A stretch of 64,000 nt of DNA from Cyanomargarita calcarea GSE-NOS-MK-12-04C. Lineage in GTDB: Bacteria; Cyanobacteriota; Cyanobacteriia; Cyanobacteriales; Nostocaceae. Positions 55,762-64,000 of this stretch are shown here, in pieces. The stretch covers positions 1 to 64,000 of the forward strand of contig JAHHGZ010000034.1 in the NCBI GenBank assembly GCA_019359595.1. Direction: 5' to 3'. How positions within the stretch are numbered: the first letter of the stretch is position 1; each line of letters begins with the position of its first letter. Under the pieces are notes generated by a model. It made no database searches. It worked only from the letters and a program-made list of their open reading frames with translations, and was not told the origin of the DNA. A program made the position numbers and the translations under genes.

Positions 55762-56673
55762 TTAATAAACTTTTTGACGAGTTGCCCAGCGAGCGATGAT
55801 ACTAGTGACTAGAACCATCAACACTAAAATTAGAGATGCAGCCCAAGCTAGAGACTGCCAATTTTTAAAGGGAGAAATAGCGTAGTTGTAAACCAAGACA
55901 GCTAGGGAAGCTGTAGGTTCAAATAAACTCTTGGGCCAAAACTGCGAGAATAGAGCAGTAAATAGTAGAGGTGCGGTTTCTCCCGATGCTCGTGCAATCG
56001 ACAAAGTTGCTCCAGTGACGATTGCAGGTAGTGCTGCTGGCAACACCACTTGGGTTACTGTTTGAAAGTTAGTTGCTCCAACCCCTACAGCCGCTTGTCG
56101 CAAATCTTGGGATACTAACTGCAAGGCTTCGTCAGTAGTTCGCACAATAATTGGCAACATCAAAATCGCTAGGGCAAAACCTCCACCGATCGCCGAGTAA
56201 GAGCCTAAACCAAGCCTTTGCAATGTCAGAACGATAACGCCATAGGCAAACACTCCGGCAATAATTGAGGGAACTCCACTCAGGATGTTAGTCGCAAAAC
56301 GTATCGTTCTGGAAATCTTACCAGAGCTAAACTCTGTTAAATAAATTGCCGCCATCACCCCAAAGGGAATGCTAATTAAAGCAGCGACTCCTACCATCAG
56401 GATTGTTCCGAGAATTGCATTACCAAAGCCTCCCGTAATTTTTCCAATCGGGGGCGGTGGCAATTCAGTAAAGTTACTTATGCTCAGGCTGCTGAAGCCT
56501 TGAAAAAGCACGTAAGAAAGCACTGCCACTAAAGGGATAATAGCCAATACGGCACAAATAAATGCCACAACGGTCATTACCGAGTTAAACAGCGTCCGGG
56601 GAGAGGAGGGAGAGCGAGTTAGACTACCCGTAGGATATCCGCTCTGATGATTATCCGAAAAATTAGATGTCAT
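55762..56673 (-). CDS. pstA: Phosphate ABC transporter permease PstA
   Basis: A 303-aa inner-membrane permease with six predicted helices, one half of the phosphate channel. The EAA-type coupling loop that contacts PstB reads QLVSQDLRQAAVGVGATNFQTVTQVVLPAALP, and the helix with IPFGVMAAIYLTEF is typical of PstA. The N-terminal tail of about 30 residues is Ser/Pro-rich and cytoplasmic. The start overlaps the end of pstC by 4 bp (ATGA), so the two are translationally coupled. Confidence 0.94.
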   Translation of the reverse strand: MTSNFSDNHQSGYPTGSLTRSPSSPRTLFNSVMTVVAFICAVLAIIPLVAVLSYVLFQGFSSLSISNFTELPPPPIGKITGGFGNAILGTILMVGVAALISIPFGVMAAIYLTEFSSGKISRTIRFATNILSGVPSIIAGVFAYGVIVLTLQRLGLGSYSAIGGGFALAILMLPIIVRTTDEALQLVSQDLRQAAVGVGATNFQTVTQVVLPAALPAIVTGATLSIARASGETAPLLFTALFSQFWPKSLFEPTASLAVLVYNYAISPFKNWQSLAWAASLILVLMVLVTSIIARWATRQKVY

Positions 56674-57620
56674 AGCCGCTTGACTCGCATCACAACTAAC
56701 TCTGCCAAAACATTGACCACCAGCGTTAAGAAAAACAGCACTAAGGCTGCGTACATCAAGGCAGCAACTTGCAAGCCGCTAGCTTCTGCAAATTGATTTG
56801 CAAGTAGGGAAGAAATCGTATTCGCTGGTGCAAACAACGAAGGACTGATGTTGTTGGAGTTACCAATTAACATCGTTACAGCCATCGTTTCTCCCATTGC
56901 TCGACCGAGTGCTAGCATCACAGCACTAACAATTCCAGAAAAAGCGGCTGGAACCAGGACTCTGAGAATTGTTTCCCATCGGGTACAACCTAGTCCCACA
57001 GCTGCTTGGCGGATACTGGGGGGGACAGAAACCAGCGCATCACGGGAAATAGCTGTGATGATGGGCAAAGTCATAATTGCCAGAATAAAGCCCGCTACCA
57101 ACATATTTGGACCTGTGGAAGGGGTGCTAAAAATTGGCAAAAAGCCCAAGGAAGCATTTAACCCTTTTCCCACGTTGGTTAGTATAGGGACTAAAACGAA
57201 AATTCCCCAGACTCCGTAAACAACGCTAGGAATAGCGGCTAGTAGTTCTACCAAGAACACCATTACCACTCGCACCTTCTGCGGTAGAAAATTCTCGCTC
57301 AGTAAAATCGCTGTACCAACACCAATGGGTACAGCTATCAATAAACCGATAAAAGAACTAGCCAAAGTTCCGTAAACTTGCGGTAGAACTCCGTAGTCAT
57401 TTTGAGGTGGGTTCCAATCCCTTTTGGCTAAAAAGCTCAGACCAAATTGTTGGATGGCAGGCATTGCTTGAATCGCAACCTGCGCTGCAATCCATAATAA
57501 AGTGCCAGCGATCGCTAGGGCAAAAAACTTCGTCAGCCAAATAAAACCACGATCTAGGTTTCTATCTAGGTCCGAGCGTTGTTTAGCTCCTGATGGAATA
57601 TGTTGAGATTGTGCAGTCAT
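56670..57620 (-). CDS. pstC: Phosphate ABC transporter permease PstC
   Basis: A 316-aa inner-membrane permease, the partner of PstA. Six helices are predicted after a cytoplasmic start. Signatures include AIPSVVYGVWGIFVLVP, the coupling loop VPPSIRQAAVGLGCTRWETILRVLVPAAFSGI, and GRAMGETMAVTMLIGN. Length is normal. It lies 115 bp after pstS on the same strand; the spacer contains GGTTATT/AACCAAC short repeats (about 57670-57728) that could fold and lower downstream expression relative to pstS. Confidence 0.94.
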   Translation of the reverse strand: MTAQSQHIPSGAKQRSDLDRNLDRGFIWLTKFFALAIAGTLLWIAAQVAIQAMPAIQQFGLSFLAKRDWNPPQNDYGVLPQVYGTLASSFIGLLIAVPIGVGTAILLSENFLPQKVRVVMVFLVELLAAIPSVVYGVWGIFVLVPILTNVGKGLNASLGFLPIFSTPSTGPNMLVAGFILAIMTLPIITAISRDALVSVPPSIRQAAVGLGCTRWETILRVLVPAAFSGIVSAVMLALGRAMGETMAVTMLIGNSNNISPSLFAPANTISSLLANQFAEASGLQVAALMYAALVLFFLTLVVNVLAELVVMRVKRL

Positions 57621-57735
57621 GACTGACTTTACTTATTAAATTTGGGGAAAATGTGGAAGCGAACCAGATTGGTTATTGGTTATTGGTTATTTGTTATTGG
57701 TTACAACTAACAACCAACAACCAACAAACTATTAA

Positions 57736-58911
57736 TTATTTACTCGCACTGGCACCACCAGCACCGGTTACAGCAATTTTATAATCAGGGCTGATTGCGT
57801 CAGCGGCAGCTGCAACTTTAGTAACTACAGCAGCAGGTAGAGGTACATATCCCAATTCTGCAGCTTGTTTTTGACCTTCAGTCAAGCCATACTCAATCAT
57901 CGCTTCCACTGCTTTGGCCTTTGCCGCATCTGGATATTTCTTATAGGCGAGAATCCAAGAGTAGCTGACGATGGGATAAGAATCAGCTCCTTCTGGATCG
58001 GAAATGAAGGCACGGAGATTTTCAGGCAAGGTTACTGCTTCTAGGGTTTTAGCTGCGGACTGATCGCTAGATACTATGAAGTTACCAGCTTTGTTTTCTA
58101 AAGCAGCAAACTTCAGATTATTTTGTTTGGCATAACCATACTCAAGGTAACCGATTGAGCCTTGAGTTTGTCCTACCTGCGCGGTAACACCTTCATTACC
58201 CTTAGCACCCACACCTACTGGCCATTTTACGCTCTTGCCATCGCCAACTTTTGTCTTCCATTCTGGGCTGATAGTGCTGAGGTGTTTTGTAAACACACCT
58301 GTGGTACCGCTACCATCAGAACGATATATAACTGTGATGGGCTGTTTGGGAAGTTTTGCTCCAGGATTAGCCTTGGCGATCGCTGCGTCATCCCAAGATT
58401 TAATCTTGCCTAGTAAAATATCGGCATAAACGGCTCGTGGCAGTTTAAGTTCTGGTACATCTGGCAGATTGTATGCCATAACAATGCTACCAGCAGTCAT
58501 TGGCAGCAAAAGTACACCTTTGTCGGCTGGCACTTTCTGAATTTCTTCATCGTTCATTGCCACGTCGCTAGCACCAAAGTCTACAGTGCCTTTAGTAAAT
58601 TGCTCAACTCCTGCGCCGCTACCTACTGACTGATAGTTAACTTGCAAGCCGGGATATTTTTGTCTCAAACCACCACTAAACCAATTTTGATACAAGGGAG
58701 CTGGGAAAGAGGCTCCTGCACCAGTTAATGTAACGTTACCTAAATCGACTCCTTTGGCCGGACTTGAAGCTGTGGTATCGGTAGCTCCAGCAGCAGGGGT
58801 TTCAGTACTTGCAGGATTAGTTGCGGTATCCGTACCGCCACCGCCGCAAGCCGCTAAACTTGATGTCAAAGCAATAATGGTCGCGAAGAACCGAATTTTT
58901 GGGGAAAACAT
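57736..58911 (-). CDS. pstS: Phosphate-binding lipoprotein PstS
   Basis: A 391-aa periplasmic phosphate receptor. The signal peptide ends in the lipobox SSLAAC (Cys22), so it is a lipoprotein, followed by a Gly/Thr/Ala linker. The mature domain shows the family motifs LTGAGASFPAPLYQNW, VNYQSVGSGAGVEQF, VDFGASDVAM, VIYRSDGSGTTGVFTKHL and GSIGYLEYGYA, which hold phosphate with Ser, Thr, Arg and Asp side chains. The C-terminus is AEL-GYVPLP, then a short tail. It is first in the pstS-C-A-B order and is preceded by a triple Pho box. Confidence 0.95.
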   Translation of the reverse strand: MFSPKIRFFATIIALTSSLAACGGGGTDTATNPASTETPAAGATDTTASSPAKGVDLGNVTLTGAGASFPAPLYQNWFSGGLRQKYPGLQVNYQSVGSGAGVEQFTKGTVDFGASDVAMNDEEIQKVPADKGVLLLPMTAGSIVMAYNLPDVPELKLPRAVYADILLGKIKSWDDAAIAKANPGAKLPKQPITVIYRSDGSGTTGVFTKHLSTISPEWKTKVGDGKSVKWPVGVGAKGNEGVTAQVGQTQGSIGYLEYGYAKQNNLKFAALENKAGNFIVSSDQSAAKTLEAVTLPENLRAFISDPEGADSYPIVSYSWILAYKKYPDAAKAKAVEAMIEYGLTEGQKQAAELGYVPLPAAVVTKVAAAADAISPDYKIAVTGAGGASASK

Positions 58912-58964
58912 GGGAATACTTTATAAATGATGTTATCGGTTAACAGTTTGAACAGTAGCACCCA

Positions 58965-58994
58965 AGGGTAAAATTAAGGTAAATATAGGTTAAG
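58965..58994 (-). promoter_or_regulatory. Triple Pho box upstream of pstS
   Basis: On the minus strand three octamers repeat every 11 bp: CTTAACCT (58994-58987), TTTACCTT (58983-58976) and TTTACCCT (58972-58965). This matches the cyanobacterial Pho box (CTTAACCT-like repeats bound by the PhoB/SphR regulator). It starts 54 bp before the pstS start codon. It predicts induction under phosphate limitation. Confidence 0.8.
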
Positions 58995-59369
58995 AAAAGA
59001 TTAATTGATACAATGAGTTTGATAAGGTTGCTAAATATTGGCTTGACGATGGGTACAAACTACTATAATAAAGCCTGTAAATTATACACCATAGCAAGCG
59101 CAAAAATGAACCTACTGTACTGCCAGAGTGCGGTTGACATAACTAGTATATGTAGCTTAACGGTTTACTCGTACCTTTTCTTAATTGTGAAACAAAAATT
59201 GCTGGACTTTTTATATATTTGTATAATTTCCAAAAATATGTAATTAAATTCCAATAAACAGAACTCAAGAGCCAGGAATTAAAAAGAAATTAAAAAAATA
59301 TGCTAAGTCTTAAAGTGTAACTACCTTAACTTAGTTTTTGTCTGTTGCTTTGCTTTAAACCCCTTGTCC

Positions 59370-59972
59370 ATGAACGTGTTGTCAATGTTTGCCGTTTCCA
59401 ACCAACTGCTATGGTCTATGATTGGCTTACTCCTGACGATGGGTGGTACCTTTTTAGAAGCGTATGTCACCACCTTGCCTTGGAGTTGGAGTAACCAAGG
59501 AATTCACACTTCTTCTTTAGGTGTCAGTTTTCAAATTGGCGGAGTGCTGCTGGTGGGTTGTTTGGGAGGAAAAAATGCTGGGGCACTCTCGCAAATTGCC
59601 TATTTAGTTATTGGCTTAACTTTGTTACCTGTGTTTGCTGACGGAGGGGGTGTTGGCTATGTCAAACTATCTCAGTTTGGCTATTTGTTAGGCTTTATTC
59701 CAGGGGCTTGGGTGTGCGGCTTTGTCGCTTTTAAAGCTAGACCGAAATTAGAAACTTTGGCGTTTAGTTGTTTTTGTGGCTTGTTGACTGTCCACATATG
59801 CGGTATTACTTATTTGGTTCTTAGTTATTTTTTTCATCTCAAAGGCACAGAAACTCTTACTTTGACGCAAGCGATCGTAAAATACTCTTGGGTTGCACTG
59901 CCCGGTCAATTAACAGTACTATGCGCCGTCACAGTATTAGCATACCTTTTACGACACTTAATGTTTTATTAG
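59370..59972 (+). CDS. bioY: Biotin transporter S component BioY
   Basis: A 200-aa membrane protein with about six helices that binds biotin for an ECF-type uptake system. The BioY signature is visible in YLVIGLTLLPVFADGGG and FGYLLGFIPGAWVCGFVA, together with IVKYSWVALPGQLTVLCAV near the end. A TTG two codons upstream is possible, but the ATG at 59370 is preferred. The EcfA/EcfT energising units are not adjacent; some BioY proteins work without them. lspA follows 73 bp downstream on the same strand, so they may share a transcript. A 76-codon frame upstream (59013-59243) is not supported. Confidence 0.88.
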   Translation: MNVLSMFAVSNQLLWSMIGLLLTMGGTFLEAYVTTLPWSWSNQGIHTSSLGVSFQIGGVLLVGCLGGKNAGALSQIAYLVIGLTLLPVFADGGGVGYVKLSQFGYLLGFIPGAWVCGFVAFKARPKLETLAFSCFCGLLTVHICGITYLVLSYFFHLKGTETLTLTQAIVKYSWVALPGQLTVLCAVTVLAYLLRHLMFY

Positions 59973-60045
59973 TTCTGTGTCATTCGTGCTACCCCTAGTA
60001 GTTCACCAAGATAACTTTGTATGAATGACTAATGACTAATTTGCC

Positions 60046-60525
60046 ATGCGTTTAAAAAAAAATCGCCTCTTTTGGATCGTTGCCCCGATCGCAGTTGCGC
60101 TTGACCAATTAACCAAATATTGGATAGTACAAACGATCGCTTACAAACAGACAATTCCACTACTGCCAGGGGTATTTCATTTTACCTATGTCAGCAATAC
60201 CGGCGCAGCTTTTAGTTTATTAACTGGCAAAGTAGATTTATTGCGGTGGCTATCGTTGGCTGCAAGTTTGGCTTTGGTAGCCTTTGCATATTTTGAGCCA
60301 AATTGGAATCGTTGGGAAAAATTAGGTTGGGGCTTGATTTTAGGTGGTGCGATCGGGAATGGTATAGATCGCTTTCGTTTAGGCTATGTCGTAGATTTTC
60401 TGGATTTTCGACTGATTAACTTTGCTGTATTTAATGTGGCGGATTCATTTATTAGTATTGGTATTGTTTGCCTGCTGATTAGTTCATTCCAGAAAACACC
60501 ATCTCAAAATCGCAGGTTGCGATGA
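60046..60525 (+). CDS. lspA: Lipoprotein signal peptidase (signal peptidase II)
   Basis: A 159-aa inner-membrane aspartic protease that removes signal peptides from lipoproteins such as PstS. It has four predicted helices. The conserved first-helix motif ALDQLTKYWI, the family box YVSNTGAAFSLL, and the catalytic Asp pair in GNGIDRFRLGYVVDFLDF and FNVADSFISIGI are all present. Length is normal. It follows bioY; a heptamer array and a dispersed repeat copy lie directly after the stop. Confidence 0.95.
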   Translation: MRLKKNRLFWIVAPIAVALDQLTKYWIVQTIAYKQTIPLLPGVFHFTYVSNTGAAFSLLTGKVDLLRWLSLAASLALVAFAYFEPNWNRWEKLGWGLILGGAIGNGIDRFRLGYVVDFLDFRLINFAVFNVADSFISIGIVCLLISSFQKTPSQNRRLR

Positions 60526-60526
60526 A

Positions 60527-60725
60527 TGAAGGAAGAAGGAAGAAGGAAGAAGGAATAGCTAATAAAAATGCGCGTTCGTAAGTTTAGAGCTTCAGTAAAA
60601 AAAAGATGTTTTTCGAGTCCTTTGTAGCGCGTTCACGTAGTGTCTTGCAGAGAAGAAAAACAGTGTCCTTGTTTCAATCCCACATGAGTGCTCATGTGGG
60701 TACTTCTTCCTTCTTTCTTCGTGAA
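60527..60725. repeat. GGAAGAA array and 181-bp dispersed repeat, copy 2
   Basis: A GGAAGAA array (60527-60554) runs into the repeat copy 60545-60725, which matches 48125-48305 almost base for base. Its hairpin is CCCACATGAG/CTCATGTGGG (60679-60688/60691-60700), fully paired here, while copy 1 has one G-T pair at the same place. Confidence 0.8.
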
Positions 60726-60869
60726 ATTACACGGCTTCTGCTGTTTTAGATACTAAAAAACTCAAATAGGATAAGAAAACAAGGTGAATAATTATTTCCC
60801 TTGTCTTCTTATCCTACTAATAGGCTCTTTTAAAAGCACTTTCAAATGATAACTGGGCAAAGAGAGAGC

Positions 60870-61724
60870 CTAGTTTTTTGTACCATCAGTACTGGGAACT
60901 GTTTCTAAACTGGAGTTGGGAGCTTTTTCTGGTGAACTCGGTTTGGGTTCAGTCACGCTGCCAGGAATACCCGTGTTATTAGGGGTTTCACTTGGATTGG
61001 TCATGCTGCCAGGTCCTGGAACTGGAGTTACAGGAGAGTCCTGATTCGTGCTGCCCGGTATGGGTGTTACAGGAAGGGTTTGCTGATTAGTGGAGCCGGG
61101 AGCCGGTATCGGAGTTACAGGAGTGTCCTGATTGCTGGAGCCGGGAGCCGGTATCGGAGTTACAGGAGTGTCCTGATTGCTGGAGTCGGGAGCCGGTATC
61201 GGAGTTATAGGAGTGGTTTCGCGATTGGTGCCACCTGGTTCGGGCATCGGAGTGATTTGGGGAGTGGTGCCACCTGGTTCGGGCATCGGAGTCACTTCGG
61301 GAGTACTCTCTTGATTAATGCCACCTGGTCCTGGAGGTGTCATCGGAGTTTCGTTACTGCTACCTGGGACTGGAGGTGTCACAGGATTCTCGGTGCTACC
61401 TGGTGCCATTTGGTTTGTGCTACCGTCGGCAGGTTGTGGTGTTGCTCCCTCGTTAGTAGTGCCGCTAGGTGCAGCACCACTACCTGGAGTTAGAGCTGTG
61501 CCACCGGGACAACGGGAATTAAGCGGGAAATTTTTACACAAAATTTCCATCGCATCCGCATTAAGCTTAATATCCGTGGGTGAGTTAGTGGTTTCGCCGC
61601 TGTTTGCCTCAAGTATACGGAATTTAGTGGATTGGGCAGAAGCGACATTGCTGGTGAGTGCCAGAGTCAGGGCTGTACCGATAAGGGTCAGATATTTTCC
61701 CCTCATAATATTACTTAACCTCAA
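60870..61724 (-). CDS. Secreted Pro/Thr/Gly/Ser-rich repeat protein
   Basis: A 284-aa exported protein. The signal peptide is residues 1-30 (KYLTLIGTALTLALTSNVASA). A short region with two cysteines (ILCKNFPLNSRCPGG, about 61-75) follows, which may be a small disulphide domain. The remaining 200 residues are low-complexity repeats of the type TPVTPIPAPGSSNQD with variants (TPMPEPGGTN, VTPVPGPGS). Such sequences act as flexible, possibly glycosylated linkers at the cell surface or in the wall. No enzyme domain is seen. The start is 61724, or 61706 (MRGKYLTLIG). It diverges from the FHA-PBP gene across a 417-bp spacer. Confidence 0.7.
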   Translation of the reverse strand: MRLSNIMRGKYLTLIGTALTLALTSNVASAQSTKFRILEANSGETTNSPTDIKLNADAMEILCKNFPLNSRCPGGTALTPGSGAAPSGTTNEGATPQPADGSTNQMAPGSTENPVTPPVPGSSNETPMTPPGPGGINQESTPEVTPMPEPGGTTPQITPMPEPGGTNRETTPITPIPAPDSSNQDTPVTPIPAPGSSNQDTPVTPIPAPGSTNQQTLPVTPIPGSTNQDSPVTPVPGPGSMTNPSETPNNTGIPGSVTEPKPSSPEKAPNSSLETVPSTDGTKN

Positions 61725-62141
61725 CGGAATACTCAGCCCATTAAACCAAACAATCCCTTACATAAAATCTTCCTAAATGGTGATGTGTATTTTCACTTCT
61801 AATTGTATGTAAATATTACAGTTGTAACAATTAAATCGCTATTTTATTGGTTGATAGTTTGGAGAGATACTATCTTAAAGAAGAGGGGCTAGACTTTAGA
61901 AACTATATAAGCTATGTGATAAGAAGATTATAGACCAAAGAACAATTTTTGGCTGCAAATCAGATGTAACAAAAATAACAAGACAAATATAATATCTATA
62001 TACTATCTTGGTATCAGATTGAATGGGGGAACAATTCAGTATATGCAACGTCTTGAAAAGCTTATGATTACAATGGTGGAATCCCAGCATCGTCATTACA
62101 GTTCGCTCGATTTTTCAGTAATAACCGCGACCCAATAGCCG
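61725..62141. other. Divergent spacer before the PBP gene
   Basis: About 417 bp, AT-rich, between two divergent genes. It should carry both promoters. A short minus-strand frame (61896-62096) has no domain and is not supported. No named operator was recognised. Confidence 0.4.
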
Positions 62142-64000
62142 ATGAGTTCTCCCCAACCCCCTCAAAAGCCAAAGACTGTTCTTGGTCAGCTGACGCAAGC
62201 AGTACAGACAATTCAAGCCAGGGTTGATTTTAACAAACTGGCGCTCAAGCCGAATGCCAGAGTCCCAGAGCTATGGGTTCAGGATTCGGGGGCTCCGAAG
62301 GCGGAAGTCTTTCCGCTGTTGGGCGATCGCTATATGCTTGGTCGCAGTTCCAAATCCTGCGATATAGTCATCCGCAACCCTGTTGTCAGCCAAATACACC
62401 TGTCACTTTCACGAGATTCTTCGCAACGCACTCCGGTTTTCATTATCAAAGATGAAGGCTCCACCAATGGTATTTATCGTGGTAAGCGACGGGTAAATTC
62501 TTTGGAACTGCGTCATGGCGATGTCCTCACCCTCGGACCACCAGAGCTAGCGGCATCAGTCAAGCTCCAATACGTCGATCCACCACCTTGGTATGTCAAA
62601 GCGGCAACTTGGGGTGCTTATGGTGTCGGTGGTGTCACTGCGCTGTTTGCATTGTTGATTGGTAGTGAATGGCTGAAAGTTTCCGTAAAAAATCTCCCGG
62701 AAGCGACGCGGGCCCCAGTGCTTATTTTTGCCCGTGATGGTGAAACAAAGTTGCGGGAACCTCGGACAACTGTTCATATAGATATGAAGCGGTTGGAGGA
62801 CTTTGGGCCTTATTTGAGTAATGCCGTGATTGCCTCAGAGGACAGTCGTTACTATTGGCACTTCGGTGTTGACCCCTTAGGGGTTTTACGAGCGGTGCTG
62901 ATTAACAGTCGTAGTGGCGATGTTCAGCAAGGAGCGAGTACTGTTACTCAGCAAGTTGCTCGAAGTTTGTACCGGGATTATGTGGGGAGGCAGGACTCCT
63001 TGGGACGGAAATGGCGAGAAGCCGTTGTAGCACTAAAGTTAGAAACTTTCTACAGCAAAAATGACATCATGCGGACTTACTTAAACCGGGTTTTTCTGGG
63101 AGCAGATACCTCCGGTTTTGAAGATGCCGCACAGTATTACTTTGGCAAGCAAGCTCGGGAATTAACTCTGTCAGAAGCCGCAACATTGGTGGGAATTTTG
63201 CCTGCTCCCAACGCATTCGATTTTTGCGGTGCTGGGAAAAACAAGCTTGATAGCGCTTATTACCGGAATCGGGTGCTACAGCGGATGTTGGAAATGGGCA
63301 AAATTAAGCAAGATGAGTATAACCGCGCTCGGCGATCGGTTGTTCAAGTTAGTCCGAAAGTTTGCGAACGACAGTCCAAAACTATTGCTCCCTATTTTTA
63401 CAGCTATGTGTTTGACGAATTGGAAGCGATTTTAGGGCAAGGAGCAGCCAGAGAAGGAAATTTTATTATTGAAACTCAGTTAGACCCTGAGTTTCAACGT
63501 CAAGCAGAAGCAACTTTGCGTAATTCAGTCAGCAAAGAAGGCGGAAATTTTGGTTATTCCCAAGGAGCAGTTGTCACCATTGATTCCAGTACTGGCGCTA
63601 TTCTGGCAATGGTGGGAGGCACTGATTACAAAAGCAGTCAGTTTAATCGTGCCATTCAAGCCAAAAGACAGCCCGGTTCAACCTTTAAAGTCTTTGCTTA
63701 CACAGCGGCTATTGAAGAGGGGATTTCACCAGGTAATTCTTATTCCTGCGCTCCTTTGCGCTGGCAAGGTTTTACATACAAACCCTGTCGGACTGGTACT
63801 AGCAGTTTAGATATTGCCACGGGATTGGCACAAAGTGAAAACCCGATCGCTTTACGGGTTGCAAGAGAGATTGGGCTAGATAAAGTAGTGACGATGGCTC
63901 GGCGGTTGGGGGTAAAGTCTAACCTCGACCCAGTTCCTGGCTTGGTATTGGGTCAGAGTGTAGTTAATGTCACGGAGATGACTGGTGCTTTTGGTAGCAT
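62142..64000 (+). CDS. FHA-domain fused class A penicillin-binding protein (3' end outside window)
   Basis: At least 619 residues are visible. An FHA domain (about 58-135, with YMLGRSSKSCDIVI and EGSTNGIYRG, including the phosphothreonine-reading Arg68/Ser69 and Asn109) comes first, then one membrane helix (about 158-173). A GT51 glycosyltransferase (about 215-390) has catalytic Glu233 (AVIASEDSRYYWHFG) and the GASTVTQQVAR motif. The start of the transpeptidase domain has the active-site Ser513-x-x-Lys516 (QPGSTFKVF). It polymerises and cross-links peptidoglycan. The FHA domain reads phospho-Thr and so couples the enzyme to a Ser/Thr kinase. The start is ATG 62142. The stop lies beyond base 64000. 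The enzyme should be active as far as it can be seen. Confidence 0.92.
   Translation, partial: MSSPQPPQKPKTVLGQLTQAVQTIQARVDFNKLALKPNARVPELWVQDSGAPKAEVFPLLGDRYMLGRSSKSCDIVIRNPVVSQIHLSLSRDSSQRTPVFIIKDEGSTNGIYRGKRRVNSLELRHGDVLTLGPPELAASVKLQYVDPPPWYVKAATWGAYGVGGVTALFALLIGSEWLKVSVKNLPEATRAPVLIFARDGETKLREPRTTVHIDMKRLEDFGPYLSNAVIASEDSRYYWHFGVDPLGVLRAVLINSRSGDVQQGASTVTQQVARSLYRDYVGRQDSLGRKWREAVVALKLETFYSKNDIMRTYLNRVFLGADTSGFEDAAQYYFGKQARELTLSEAATLVGILPAPNAFDFCGAGKNKLDSAYYRNRVLQRMLEMGKIKQDEYNRARRSVVQVSPKVCERQSKTIAPYFYSYVFDELEAILGQGAAREGNFIIETQLDPEFQRQAEATLRNSVSKEGGNFGYSQGAVVTIDSSTGAILAMVGGTDYKSSQFNRAIQAKRQPGSTFKVFAYTAAIEEGISPGNSYSCAPLRWQGFTYKPCRTGTSSLDIATGLAQSENPIALRVAREIGLDKVVTMARRLGVKSNLDPVPGLVLGQSVVNVTEMTGAFGS

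Noticed and set aside
59013-59243. 76-codon open frame upstream of bioY
   Set aside because: Composition is AT-rich and cysteine/tyrosine-heavy without a domain, and it overlaps the region expected to hold the pst and bioY promoters.

Overview
The window reads as chromosomal DNA of a filamentous, probably Nostocales-type cyanobacterium. The evidence is the frequent HIP1 octamer GCGATCGC, arrays of the heptanucleotide AACTCCT/AACTCCA and of GGAAGAA (short tandemly repeated sequences known from heterocyst formers), a CyaC-type adenylate cyclase, a LabA-like NYN protein, XisH/XisI and a CHASE2-Ser/Thr kinase. The species cannot be fixed from the sequence alone.

Layout. 1-1.9 kb: an IsrB-like (HNH-less IscB relative) gene preceded by a highly structured region that looks like its omega RNA, then a large hairpin and the 3' remnant of a fasciclin gene. 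2-5.1 kb: L-lactate dehydrogenase, an MFS transporter, a VOC protein and a seven-copy 22-bp tandem repeat. 5.4-8.6 kb: nirD and nirB of an NAD(P)H nitrite reductase, with a well-placed NtcA box upstream of nirB. 9.2-14 kb: an RND efflux adaptor and its pump gene, which is broken by a frameshift. 14.1-18.2 kb: a double ABM-domain protein, rubrerythrin, leuA and a LabA-like gene. 19-25.6 kb: CHASE2-kinase, two abutting foldback elements, a FecR protein with a 27-unit repeat, and a predicted outer-membrane barrel protein. 25.7-34.3 kb: mercaptopyruvate sulfurtransferase, an MnmD-like methyltransferase, an HD-GYP response regulator, glmU, isoaspartyl peptidase, a small DUF2256 gene, tRNA-Gly(TCC) and a TonB-like protein. 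34.4-37.9 kb: cyaC. 38.7-46.5 kb: a GNAT enzyme, an unknown protein, hisC, a YqiA-like esterase, two tandem glutathione reductases and xisHI. 46.6-54.4 kb: a sugar porter, an unknown membrane protein, pyrD and a GAF protein with a degenerate kinase end. 54.5-59 kb: the pstSCAB phosphate operon with a triple Pho box. 59.4-64 kb: bioY, lspA, a secreted Pro/Thr-rich protein and the start of an FHA-penicillin-binding protein fusion that runs off the window.

How the genes work together. The clearest functional units are nirBD (nitrite to ammonium, apparently under NtcA nitrogen control), pstSCAB (phosphate uptake under Pho control), the RND adaptor/pump pair and the two glutathione reductases. The rest is mostly single housekeeping or signalling genes separated by repeat-rich spacers. 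Those spacers hold several small foldback (MITE-like) families, one nested pair with an apparent 8-bp target duplication, one foldback that seems to have become part of a coding sequence, and inverted pairs of heptamer arrays.

The most unusual items are the IsrB locus with its RNA (whose 5' part also resembles group II intron domains V/VI), the NAD(P)H-type nitrite reductase, and the repeat architecture. No defence island, prophage or CRISPR array was seen.
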